In this document: in pieces, positions 10,937 through 21,493 of the stretch
Layout: each line of letters opens with the position of its first letter
How positions within the stretch are numbered: position 1 is the first letter of the stretch
NCBI RefSeq assembly: GCF_002127325.2
Contig: NC_035444.2
Span: 81,085,870 to 81,149,869, forward strand
DNA length: 64,000 nucleotides
Direction: 5' to 3'
Source: Helianthus annuus
Lineage: Eukaryota; Streptophyta; Magnoliopsida; Asterales; Asteraceae
Program-made: the position numbers and the translations under genes
Notes under the pieces: model-generated
What the model saw: only the letters and a program-made list of their open reading frames with translations
Databases searched by the model: none
What the model was told of the DNA's origin: nothing

Positions 10937-12448
10937 TGTCGCGGCCCCCGACCCACCCTGGACGGAGTCGGGGCCCGCAAGGCAGATTTCAGTGGTACCC
11001 GTGGTATTTAATTTATGCGACAGCGGAAGTCTTTTTACAACATGATCTTTTCACCGTTAAATGCTCGTTTAATATATTACACAAAGTTTAAGGGATAAAT
11101 CCCATAATTTACAATAAGTTGATTTCACACAGAAATCTTTATTTTCCAAAACACGTTTTATTGGTTTATTTACACTGAGCCACTTTTCTGAGCTTGATAG
11201 TGCTTTACTGCACTTTTCCTGGATCACACAGATCACCTGAAACATGTTTGAAAAAGGTTTTGTTAGCGGGGAAATACTGAGTGAATCATTCTGTTTTCTA
11301 AAACGACCCATTAGTTATAATTTACAGTATTAAGAGCGATTACAATGTTTCTATCAACCAATTATCAAGAATGGGTATTTGTCACTCGATTCATTTCTGT
11401 GACTGTGGTCATACCACTATTGGATCCCGTTGCCCTAATAGTGACGGTGTACTCACACAGAGTAATAATAACTCACATAGAGTAATATTCACTCACATAG
11501 AGTGATAGTAATAGTAATGTGCACAATACCCCACATACCAGCTGTAATTTGGTGATTACAAAGACTTAATCCCTGTAATTATAACCTTGAAAATAATTTG
11601 AGGTATTGTAATACTTACTCACAAACTGTGAGAAAACAATTTAAAAAGAAGAATGACTCACATTGCAGATTAACGAGCAATAGATATAAGCCTACTGATT
11701 AGCCTTGATTACACCTAGTTTAACACAATGCACACACAGACAGGTTAGTAACTAATACAGCAATTACGCCAATTCACGAGATTAAACCTTCACAACGATT
11801 AATCAGTGCAATACTCGATAATTCAATCGGATTCACAACGAATAACAGAGCATAGTCCGAATTCGAACAACACTCAAATATTCAAGTCGAAATCACGACG
11901 AATAATCAAAGTACAAGCTCAAATGAGCAGCACCTGGACTATCGTTGGATAGTTATAATCGATCGGACGTTGAATCGTAATAGCGATCGAGTTATTACCC
12001 TGGTTGCGGCAGCACCTCGTGATTAGTGTGTGTTTGATAGTGATTTACGTCTAACTCAGTGTGTATTATGAGTTTTAACGTCGAATGAACATCTGAATTC
12101 AAGTCCCAACCCCCTCTATATATACTGAAAATTGGACTCCCCCGCGTGTCGCGACAGGAAGACCTGGTCCTGTCGCGTGTCGCGACGGGTAAAAATTTAG
12201 GGTAGGGTAGGTTCGTGTCCCAGTAGCTTGGATGAGTTGTTAATCAACGAAATTTTACTTCTCCAGCAAGTTTTTAGAAGATAAATGTCACTAGGGTTTA
12301 ACCCCCCCTGAGTTTTAGGGGTCCTGATCCTAATTCCGATTGTTATGAAAATTTTAGGGTTTATGCGGAATTACTTGGGTTTCTCAATTAGGGTTTCCTT
12401 ATTACCTAATTACCATCCTAATTATGGATTTTAGTGACAGTTGTTACA
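10937..12448 (-). mobile_element. Solo LTR, 1512 bp, TSD GCGTC
   Basis: Begins TGTCGCGGCC, ends GTTGTTACA, and is flanked by the perfect 5-bp duplication GCGTC (10932-10936 and 12449-12453). No internal retrotransposon sequence is present, so unequal recombination between two LTRs removed it. Minus orientation is inferred: on that strand the end pattern TGTAACA...GCGACA matches the Tekay LTRs of this window, and a TATATATAGAGGGG box lies in the expected place (about 12108-12122). Confidence 0.85.
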
Positions 12449-12453
12449 GCGTC

Positions 12454-13361
12454 CATAGTTGAAAGTGTTGCGTTTGAGGGCGCCCGTAAAGAGAAATTTT
12501 TTTGTAAGGACCGGTTACATGAGAGAGGAGGAGAGAGTAATACTAGTAAAGAACAAGAGTGAGGGAGCTAGTCAGCTGATGTGGGGTGGTCAGAACGTCC
12601 ATACCCTTGCTGCTAATTATAATAGAAATGTTTATATGCTAATTATATACATGTTACTTGTTAGTCATGTGGTTGCATGAGACGAAAATGATTGCCATTC
12701 ATCATCAAGTATGGTCTACCTGCTTTCAGTTGTTTGCGGAGAAAAAGAAATGGCACAGAATATATCAATTGAACCAATAAAAGTATAGGTAATAAAGGTT
12801 AATTTATTCTACTATGGTTTGAGGGGCAAATACTTGATGATTGAAAGTTGTGTAAGTGGATATTCTTTTTTATATATGTTAAAAATTATTATAACCCAAC
12901 ATTTAACATTTAACACAAAACATTTTCCTTAGCAATCAAAAAACTATATATTTCCATTGACAAAAACTTTAAATCAATCCTGATCTCTCATGTAAGTTCA
13001 AGAACTAAAATGCCTATATCAAATGGTTAAACAAAAATAATTCAAACTCTTTGAAATTATATGAATATATAGCATGAATATAACTTAAAATCTTAACAAC
13101 AAAGAAGACAACGTTATTTTGGTTACACATCTTTATGAACATACTGTTAATCTAGTTTGTTCATATCGAGTACCTTTTTATGAAGATATAAGCAATGACA
13201 TGATTAACCATGTGTGGAACTAGAGAGTGGCAATTTATATACTAATAGGGGTATTTAATATAGTCTTTTTTCTCGTAGTTTTACTTTCAAATGATTGTTA
13301 ATAGAAACCAAAAATCTATTATAGCCATTCAGCTGAGTTTTGATTCGTCACAAGATAAACC
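12454..13361. other. AT-rich spacer
   Basis: No gene or element border was recognised. The short open frame at 12459-12680 has no recognisable domain. Confidence 0.5.
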
Positions 13362-15726
13362 TTTTTTTTACGGCCAACAAAACTTTCATTCAAAAAAACT
13401 CCAACCAGCTAGTAGCTGGCACCAATACAAGGAACAAACCCGCAAAGCCAACGACCCGAATGAAACAATCAAACAGAAAACAAACAACAACAGACTAAAC
13501 TGAAAAAACTTTTCCATAAAAAAGACAAGGCTCTAACTTCTTCAACCACTTTTGAGATCACAGGCAAAACCGACTTGAAAACCGCAGCATTTCTAGATTG
13601 CCAGATGCTCCAAAAGACCGTATAGACAACGGCTTGAAGACATTTTTTTCCAGCTTTGGAAAGCCCCGAGTGCACGTGTAAATCCAAAAGATCTTTGACA
13701 TGAAAAGCGTAAATACACGGAAGATGGCACCATTGAGCGACTACTTGCCAAACAGTTTTTATGAAATGGCAGGCAGTAAATAAATGGGTGACCGATTCCT
13801 CGACCAAACCACAAAGACTACACGACGAGTTCTGGACCGGAATATTTCTATGCCGAAGAGCATCCACAGTCGGAAGGCGCTCGTGAACCGCTCTCAAAGC
13901 CACAAAGTTTACTTTTTTAGGAATCCAATTATTCCAAGTGAACAAAAAAGTCAGCTGCGAATCTGAGCTTGTACCCAATAACAGCTTCGGGCTTTTAACT
14001 GAAAAACAGCCTGACCCTTCGAAAATCCACTTCCACCTATCCCCCGTCTAATGCAAAGAAACGAAGCCAAGAGAGGACACAAGACTCTGCAGGTCTGATC
14101 CCTCCTCACTCGATGGCGACCTTCTTGACCAGTCCCAAGTAAAAACTATCCCTACTTGACCGTAGTTCAACCAATCAGCGACGGCACAATTTTTGACCCG
14201 CTCAAGAGCGAATAAGTTAGGGCATAGTTTACACAGCGGATCTATTCTAGCCCACGTGTCAAGCCAAAATAAATTATTTAAGCCATTTCTAAGCACCCTG
14301 TTTATGAGCTTTTCGAGATGCACACTCCTACTACTCAAGTATTCTTGAATGTGCACAATTTGTTTCCAAGGACCCGGATTCGAGAGGAGTCTAGGCACAA
14401 ACGACCAAGACCTCGACCAGCTATGAATCGCCCAAATAACTTTTCTCCAAAGGGCTCATTGTTCCGTCTTAAATCTCCACCACCATTTTGATAGCAAAGC
14501 GATATTCGTGTCTCTAAGCGACCCAAACCCCATCCTACCTTTATCTACTGGAATCGAAATGTTAGACCAAGTCATCCAACTCATTTTATCGACATCCTCA
14601 CTTCCACCCGAAAAGAAAGACCGTCTAAGCCGTTCTAGCGTTTTTATAACTCGAACGGGAGTCCGGAATAAAGAAAAATAATCCGTCGGAAGTGCGTTGA
14701 GAATCGATTTTAAAAGGGTAATCCTATCACCGACCGACAGTTGTCTCGCTTTCCAAATAGACAACCGGTTTCGAATCTTTTCTACTACCGGTTCCCAACT
14801 CCTTATCAAATTCGTATTACCCCCAACCGGTAAACCGAGATGAATGAAGGGTAGTTTCCCCGCTTTGCAACCAAAAGCCCCCGCCATAGCCTCCACCTCG
14901 GAAAATCTAACCCTAATGCCAAACATGCTACTTTTTTAACGTTAATTTTAAGTCCCGAAGCATAGTAAAAACACCAAAGAATGCGTTTGAGCATAAGCAC
15001 ATTCCTAGATGTCCATTCCCCCAAAAACAAAGCATCATCCGCAAAAAGAAAATGAGATAACAACGGCCCATTTTATGACACTTTAAGCCCTTCGAAAATA
15101 CCATTTCCACATGCCTTCCTCATAATACAAGATAAGGCTTCCATAGCGATAATAAAATGATAAGGCGAAATGGGATCCCCTTGTTTCAAACCTCGGGTGC
15201 CCACACTCGCTAGTCAGAGAGCCATTAAGGAGAACCAATGAGCGAGCCATTGAGATAATAGCAAAATTCCACTTTCTCCACTTTAAAGGAAACCCCATTT
15301 GCTCTAAGATTGACAAAAGAAAATCCAAACTCAACGAGTCGTAGGCCTTCTCAATGTCGACCTTTAAAAGCATACCCTTGCGCTTAGTTCTCTTCATCCA
15401 AGCAATAACCTCGTTAATCATTAGAGGCCCGTCAACAATATTTCGGTTCAAGAGAAAAGCCATTTGCTCCTCCGAAATTAACGCACCAATCACAATCTTC
15501 AACCGATTAGCTAAAACCTTGGAGATGACCTTATTGATGCACCCCACAAGGCTTATAGGCCTAAAATCAGAGATCTGAATCGGGTCCTTGACCTTAGGGA
15601 TAAGGGTAATGAAAGTCGAAAAAGCTCATTCCGAAATGCATTCCCTCGTATGGAACTCATTAAGCACATTAAAGAAATCCATCTTCAAAATTGAAATTAA
15701 AGCCATCGGGCCCGGTCCCCCGCACA
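13362..15726 (-). pseudogene. 5'-truncated L1-type LINE (RT to zf-RVT), degenerate
   Basis: On the minus strand the reading starts at GPDGFNF near 15726 and passes through the RT core: GCINKVISKVLANRLK at about 15547, EKAYDSL, and FADDALFLGEW around 15050. The thumb/connection follows (LPVGGNTNLIRSWEPVVEK). The zf-RVT zinc-binding domain near 13950-13750 (ALRAVHERLPT, then CSLCGLVEESVTHLF) closes the protein. At least three frame changes separate these blocks. The copy ends in an A-tail (T-run at 13362-13369 on the given strand). The endonuclease half is missing, as is usual for 5'-truncated LINEs. Confidence 0.9.
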
Positions 15727-16006
15727 CTCCCACACCGCCCGCTCAATTTCTATTCGAGTTGCAATTCTAGAAATAGCATAACACTTATGTGGAACAAACA
15801 TGAGTGTACATAATATGTGGAATAAATGAATATGAATGATGTTTATTTTATGCCTTAAGATCTTCGATTCAATAAAATTTTATCCAAAAACTCTAATAAA
15901 AGCGAACATGGAAGTAACGAAAACCGGTGTTATTTGATATCTATTTGAAAACTTGGACTGTTATATTTGTATTTGCCAGTCACCTCATCAGACTAAAACA
16001 CTATAA
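15727..16006. other. Non-coding flank of LINE and MITE
   Basis: Nothing beyond AT-rich spacer and a TAA target copy at 16004-16006. Confidence 0.4.
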
Positions 16007-16347
16007 GGTCCTCTGTAGTGGGGCGCGATCTGGGCATTTTTTTGAACGATAACGCCCCATAGCTTCCCGAACACCACGACGGGCGGCGCTATGGGGCTTG
16101 GTTTGGTGGGTGGCGCTATCTCTTTCGCGGCGCTATAGGGATTTTGTTTTCAAAATTTGACCAATCATATAAAGTTAAGGGTTTTTATAATTACTTAATA
16201 AAATTGAAAATTAATAATTAGGTAATGATGGGTAGGGCTTTATGACTACGGACTCTAGTGATATAATACCCCATAAAGCCCCTGTATGACGTGGCACGAC
16301 ACATATCGTATAACGCCCACAAAGGGACTTTATGACTATGGATGGCC
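16007..16347. mobile_element. PIF/Harbinger MITE, 341 bp
   Basis: Flanked by TAA on both sides (16004-16006 and 16348-16350). The ends GGTCCTCTGTAGTG and GGCCATCCATAGTC (right end, complemented) are imperfect inverted repeats with 10 of 14 bases matching. The interior contains GGGGCGCTATGGGG-like phrases and CCCCATAAAGCCCC, related to the MITE at 5097-5408. Confidence 0.7.
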
Positions 16348-16350
16348 TAA

Positions 16351-16795
16351 CACTGTATATTTCACATGATAACGATAACATGGAAAGCTAAAAAGATAGA
16401 GAACGTTGGGGTTGTGAAATTGGCTGTATAAGCATTTTACTATGAGTTGTATTTGAGATATTACTTATGTAATAAATTATGTGTATTTTCTCGCCCTAAG
16501 TTGTATATTATTATTAATTTATTATTGGAAATTGGTGATCCAGATCAACCTGGTAAAATTTTCTTGGGGGCTCGGACATCTAAAGATCAAATGAGATGGA
16601 TTAAGTTCGTTTAATACGATGAAAAAATATATTAAAAATGAGAGAAAAAGAAGGATAAAAAGGGTATGGACCTAGAAAGATTCATTTGGAATATTAGAGA
16701 AAAAGCATAAACATCTTTTTTAAAGTACCCTTCTTATTACACTTTAACTCAAACCAGAAAACCAAATTATTCATGTTGAAGTAGCACCATCATAT
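16351..16795. other. AT-rich spacer
   Basis: No features recognised. Confidence 0.4.
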
Positions 16796-16807
16796 ACATA
16801 TTATTCG

Positions 16808-17121
16808 GCCAATGAGCTAGTGGTGGAGTGGTAAGGGAGAGACATTGTGTTCCAAGTGACTCAAGTTCAATTACTGCCCCTAGTATTTAGTTTCTGCGGC
16901 ACCTGGTGATGATGGGAGACTAGGCGAGTAGGCGGTGATCGCTAGTTCGATCCTTGAACTGAGCGGGGTTTACCTCACCGCACTGTCGTGCCTTCGGGCG
17001 AGTGTTCACGGGCTTCGGCCCTAGGTGGGGGTTTTCCCCGGTTCGGAAGGCGAGTGTATCCCGATGTGGTGAATTTCGCCAGTAGCCCATTTGGAGGATT
17101 CGTTGGCCGTTCAAAAAAAAA
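16808..17121 (+). mobile_element. SINE, 314 bp, with a 12-bp TSD
   Basis: Flanked by ACATATTATTCG (16796-16807 and 17122-17133). It has a tRNA-like head with GTGGTGGAGTGGTAAGG (A box) and CAAGTTCAATTACTG (B-box-like). A second B-box-like GTTCGATCCTTGAAC follows about 90 bases later, so it may be a dimeric SINE. It ends TTGGCCGTTCAAAAAAAAAA, the same tail as the shorter SINE at 10451-10572. The body is GC-rich compared with its surroundings. Confidence 0.85.
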
Positions 17122-17188
17122 ACATATTATTCGAATTAATTATTTATATTACGATGATATTTGAATAATTTATATAATATAAATCAAA

Positions 17189-17690
17189 CTAGTATTAAGT
17201 CCCCCTACGTTGCGGTGGGGGCGTAAAACCGTGACAAATAGCACCAATGTCATAGTACTGTCAGCAACCACCAACACTTAAGTTGCGGTGTGTTAATACG
17301 GATAAATTAGACCGAAACGTAAAACATAGAAAATAATAACTAAGTCGACTTAGGACCTGCGTTTTACGACGAACCTATCAAACAGGAAAAAAAATAGACA
17401 ACATAAAAACGTTGGACCACACACGCACATTACGTTAGTTGACTTGCAAATATTAGAACAAAGCGTAAAACAAAACATAAAAACGATGAACCACACACAA
17501 ACATTACGCCGCGTTAACTCGCAAAATTTAGAACAAAACGTAAAACGAAAATTTTGCGAGATATGAAACGTATAGGGGTCAAAGTTGAAAGTGAAAAAGT
17601 TGTAAAGTTAAATGAAAAAAATAAAAAACTTTTGACTTAAAAGTAAAAAATCAAAGTAGTGTTGGGTTAAAAGTGTAACATCCATTTTTT
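17189..17690 (-). mobile_element. Helitron 3' end, minus strand
   Basis: On the minus strand this terminates in a GC-rich hairpin (CCCCCACCGCAACGTAGGGGG) followed by ACTTAATACTAG and T. That is the canonical 3' end of plant Helitrons (hairpin, then CTRR, inserted before T). The roughly 480 bases inside resemble the Helitron blocks at 61783-62680, sharing ACGTTTTTATG, TTTGCGAGTTAAC and GTCCTAGGTCGACTTA-like phrases. No 5' TC end was found, so it is probably truncated. Confidence 0.75.
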
Positions 17691-18971
17691 TTTTTTTTTT
17701 TGAAAACCTCCCTAAACATATTGTACAACTTCTTTATGCATGTACAACTTCTTTATGCAACAAAGTGTTGATAATTTATAATAGGTAAATTTGGATTAAA
17801 AATTTATAAAAAAACTATTGCATATATTGATTGTCATGAAAAACATATTTCAGGACAAACTATGTGTATTTCGTTTGAAAGAAAGGAAAAGAAAATAAAC
17901 AACTATATATTTTTTTGTTGGATTTTCTGAATTAAATTTCTTTGTGTTGCCAGAAAAATGAATAGCTTAATTAACGTTGTAACAAAATTTATTTGTTAAA
18001 GAAGAGTGGTAAACTTGTTTCTTTTTTTTTACTTCATCAATATATAAAAGTTTTACTCGATATTATTTGCTTTATAATTATGCATAAGAAATCATCAATT
18101 TGTATATTAGTGTGGAAACTTCCAAATCTTTTATGTACAACTTATACATTTAGAACGCGTTGGTGGTAATAAAAATTTGGCAATTCCTTGTGAGTTATAA
18201 ATCCAACACATGTCCACTTCACGACCAATTTAAGATTTGGCCAAGTTGTTACGATGTCAATCAAGACAGTCAGATTCCTTGTAAGGAAGTGTTGTTGGCA
18301 AATAACTAAAAACTTCCAAATATGATATAGTTACAACAAAAACTAGTCATGTTACCATCAATGTTGTTAACACATTCACATCTTCATGCATCATGTTGTT
18401 TTCTTGTGGTGGTCCATGATTAATTCCAGGTTATAACCTTTAAACCATATTAAATAAATCCTTTCAATCGTGTGAATAAATACAATTGATAACCATCAGA
18501 AAATCCTCTTGTACAAAGCAACTGCTTTTTAAAAATATTAGAAAATGATGGGACTAAAAGCAAACCGACCATTAGGGCATCTTTGCAGTTTCTACATATA
18601 CATGGGTCTTTTCATTTTGTTCTTATTTCAAATTCAAATCTCCTTTCACTTGCTCCAATGTGTATCTTTATATCACCATGAAAGAACCACATAAAATAAA
18701 GATGAAAAAAAAAAAAAAAAAGCAAAGCAACTTGATCTTGTTGGCCATAGCTACCTTCAACAATGTTCTTCATAAAGGAAACATGTAACACTTCATGGAT
18801 GTACCCTTTTAATTACTTACCATCTGCATACATATATACAAAAGAAGGTATTTTCTTTTTGTCAAAAAACAAAACCAGACTTACACTTTTTGATCATACA
18901 TATTCATGTATGTTATATATTAATAATTTGACTTTGGTTTAAACAAGTTAATTATGGAAGATTCAAAGTAG
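17691..18971. other. AT-rich downstream region of the DUF26 gene
   Basis: Contains the presumed 3' untranslated region and terminator of the gene at 18972-20393 and an A-run at 18706-18721. No other feature recognised. Confidence 0.4.
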
Positions 18972-20393
18972 TCAAGTACCTTTTCTGTCACAAAGTCTGG
19001 TTAAGCAGGAAAGGAAAACAATCATCACTGCAACTCCAGCTATAATTCCAATAATTATTGCTAATGTTTTGTCCACGTCATCATTCTCATCATCTGCATA
19101 GATTCACTTAATTTGAATCAATACATAAAAGTTCATTTGATTCCACTAATCTAGACCTTCAATCTTTGTTAACTATTGTATTCTGTAACTATTAAATCTA
19201 TAACATTGTTAGAAAATCAGGCCCTTTGATCGAACAAACAAACACGATATTGAACATACACTTTTCGACTCTTTTGTATTACAATGAAAACAAAACCACG
19301 TACACCAAAAACGGGCTACAAACTTCGCTATTTAACATTAACCGAATACTAATCGTATACTAACTCAAAAATAAATAAAACTAACCCATAAACATATTAA
19401 AAACTAATCCTATCTTTTAACCTCTTTAAGAATCACCCCTCAACTTTCACATACGAAGTAATTAGGACTAACTCCATATGTATCCTTAACTAATGATATA
19501 ATTTAGGGGTAATTTAGTAGATGTATCATTACATTAGTAATTAACAAGAGTAACAACCCTTTGGTGACAAAAGTATTCAGGCTCCCATGCATGCACCAAG
19601 AGATATACGCTCAGGCAAGTAAAAATATCACAACCACCACAAACCACCAGCGACCGCGGTGGAAGTGGTGGAGCAATCGCTTACCACTTCTCGAGTGAAA
19701 CCCACGTTCCGAATATCTCATATAACATTTCCCCAAGTACATATCGCCCCAAGCGGACGTCCCACACTCTGATTTCAACCGTCCACTCGCCTCTTCAAGA
19801 CAATCTTGACACTCACTCAAACTCAAATCTTGTACACACTGCCCCACACCCTGCACACTCCCAGACCCACCCACCCGAAAATACTGCCCGTTCGCCGCCA
19901 TATACGCCAACACGGCATCTCTGCGCCCCAAACTATCTGAATTGTACCCAACTGAGGGCCCACACTTCTTAAACACCTCAGTCTTGTCCTCCACTCCTAA
20001 AAAAGCTGAACTGTCAAATTTCACAAAACATCCGTCTAGCTGCATGGCCCCACCACTCGACCCGGGGCAAATGACCCCGAGTCGACTGACAGCATGGGCC
20101 ACGCAGTCTCTGCAGACGGATGTCGTGAGGTCACCACGGCATTGGAACAGGCCGTAGACAATGTCGGATTGGGTGGAGCCTGGGACAGAGATTTTGAAGT
20201 TGTTGAAAGAGGCGAAAGCAGCTGAGTTGACTAGGGAAGTGAGTACTGAGTTTACGTTGGACTCATAGGGCGAACCGAGTGTGAAGTGGGACTGTGAGCA
20301 TCCACCATAGATGAATGTGTCTGTTGCAGGTGTTGAAAGGGGGAAGAAGAGGGGGAAGATGAGGAATGAAAGTAGGAGAGTTTGTGGAGACAT
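18972..20393 (-). CDS. Plasmodesmata-located protein-like DUF26 (Gnk2) membrane protein
   Basis: Two exons: 20393-19685 and 19093-18972. The intron starts GTAAGC and ends TATGCAG, phase 1. The product is 276 residues, the normal size for PDLPs. Residues 1-23 form a signal peptide. Two Gnk2/DUF26 domains follow, each with the C-X8-C-X2-C signature: CRGDLTTSVCRDC at about residue 83 and CVQDLSLSECQDC at about residue 188. Exon 2 encodes an acidic stalk (DDENDDVDK), one transmembrane helix (TLAIIIGIIAGVAVMIVFLS) and a short basic tail that ends RKGT. There is no kinase domain, which separates it from cysteine-rich receptor kinases. PDLPs sit in the plasma membrane at plasmodesmata and control cell-to-cell transport and callose. 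Reading straight through the donor would give a 260-residue protein without the membrane helix. Assignment to one PDLP paralogue is not possible here. Confidence 0.85.
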
Positions 20394-20563
20394 TTGTGGT
20401 AACTTTTGTTTGTGGGAGAGAGAATTGTGACATATATTTTTGTTGTGGAATTGTAGGTGATAGGCAATAATTGAGTGAATGTTGGCAGGGGTGATTTTGT
20501 CATAATGTTTTATTGTTTAATTATAAAATTATAAAAAAGAAAAGAAACTTATGATTTAATCTG

Positions 20564-20573
20564 TATTATATAT
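20564..20573 (-). promoter_or_regulatory. Possible TATA box of the DUF26 gene
   Basis: The minus strand reads ATATATAATA about 170 bases upstream of the start codon. The position is plausible, but the region is AT-rich, so chance is a real alternative. Confidence 0.3.
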
Positions 20574-20599
20574 CCATCAATACTTGCACTCAAAATAAA

Positions 20600-21493
20600 A
20601 TGGGTGAGACTAAACAGTAAGCATACCCCATGTATGTTTAGGGCAACTCATAGGAGAAAAAGTGGAGTGATGATTAGATACATTCGGTATAAACCGTAGT
20701 CTCGTAGGAAAGTGGGTGCATTTAGCGCAACCCAATACAATTGAAGCAGTAAGAAATTTTTTAGTCTCTCAAACGTCTTCAAAATTTTTTGCGACTATAA
20801 TTAGAAGGAAAGAAATATATTAGAACTACTATCAAGTGTTCATACACTTTTAAAATAGATATAGATTTGCATGATTCAGTTCAAAATCTATGGTTTGAAA
20901 AACTAGGTTTAACGCTTTGGTTCATGGGTTGAAACTTGGAACTTGGAACCGGATGTTTAAACCAAATCAAGCGTTTTGATTTATTATATGTTTAAACCCA
21001 ACCGGATTGGTTTGTCATTTTTGCCGCCTCGAGCAACCCAACCGAATTGGTTTGTCATTTTTCGAAACTTAAGTTAACGTTCCACACTAGAATTTTTGTC
21101 AAAACTACAGAATATTACATGGCAGGTTACCAAGTTCTGTAATTCATCTGAACTCCTGTTTCATTTATGCTCCCACTATTGGTGTTGCGTTTATCGATAA
21201 ACAATGACATATAAATCGGTTATATAATTAGAATTCCAAACTAAACTTGAGGAATATTGGTCTGTTATTATCGATCAAGTACTGTAACAAGACCACGGAA
21301 GGAAAATCATTAGCATCGGGCATCTGAATTAAACACACCACATCAAAATATAAATTAATTAGTAGGCAATGCATTCTTTAGACATTGATCATGTTCAAGA
21401 TTACATTTAATGTTCAGTCTGTTTAGCAGCCAGGGTTCGGTTAATTTAGGTAACTATATACGTAATAATCGCACCTAAGATGCTTTACTTACA
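20600..21493. other. Spacer between the DUF26 gene and UEV1
   Basis: Contains a small direct repeat (AATTGGTTTGTCATTTTT or GATTGGTTTGTCATTTTT at about 21005 and 21047). It holds the promoter of the left gene and the 3' region of UEV1. No gene seen. Confidence 0.5.

Noticed and set aside
12459..12680. Small open frame of 73 codons
   Set aside because: No domain, no supporting promoter or splice context, and it directly follows a solo LTR.
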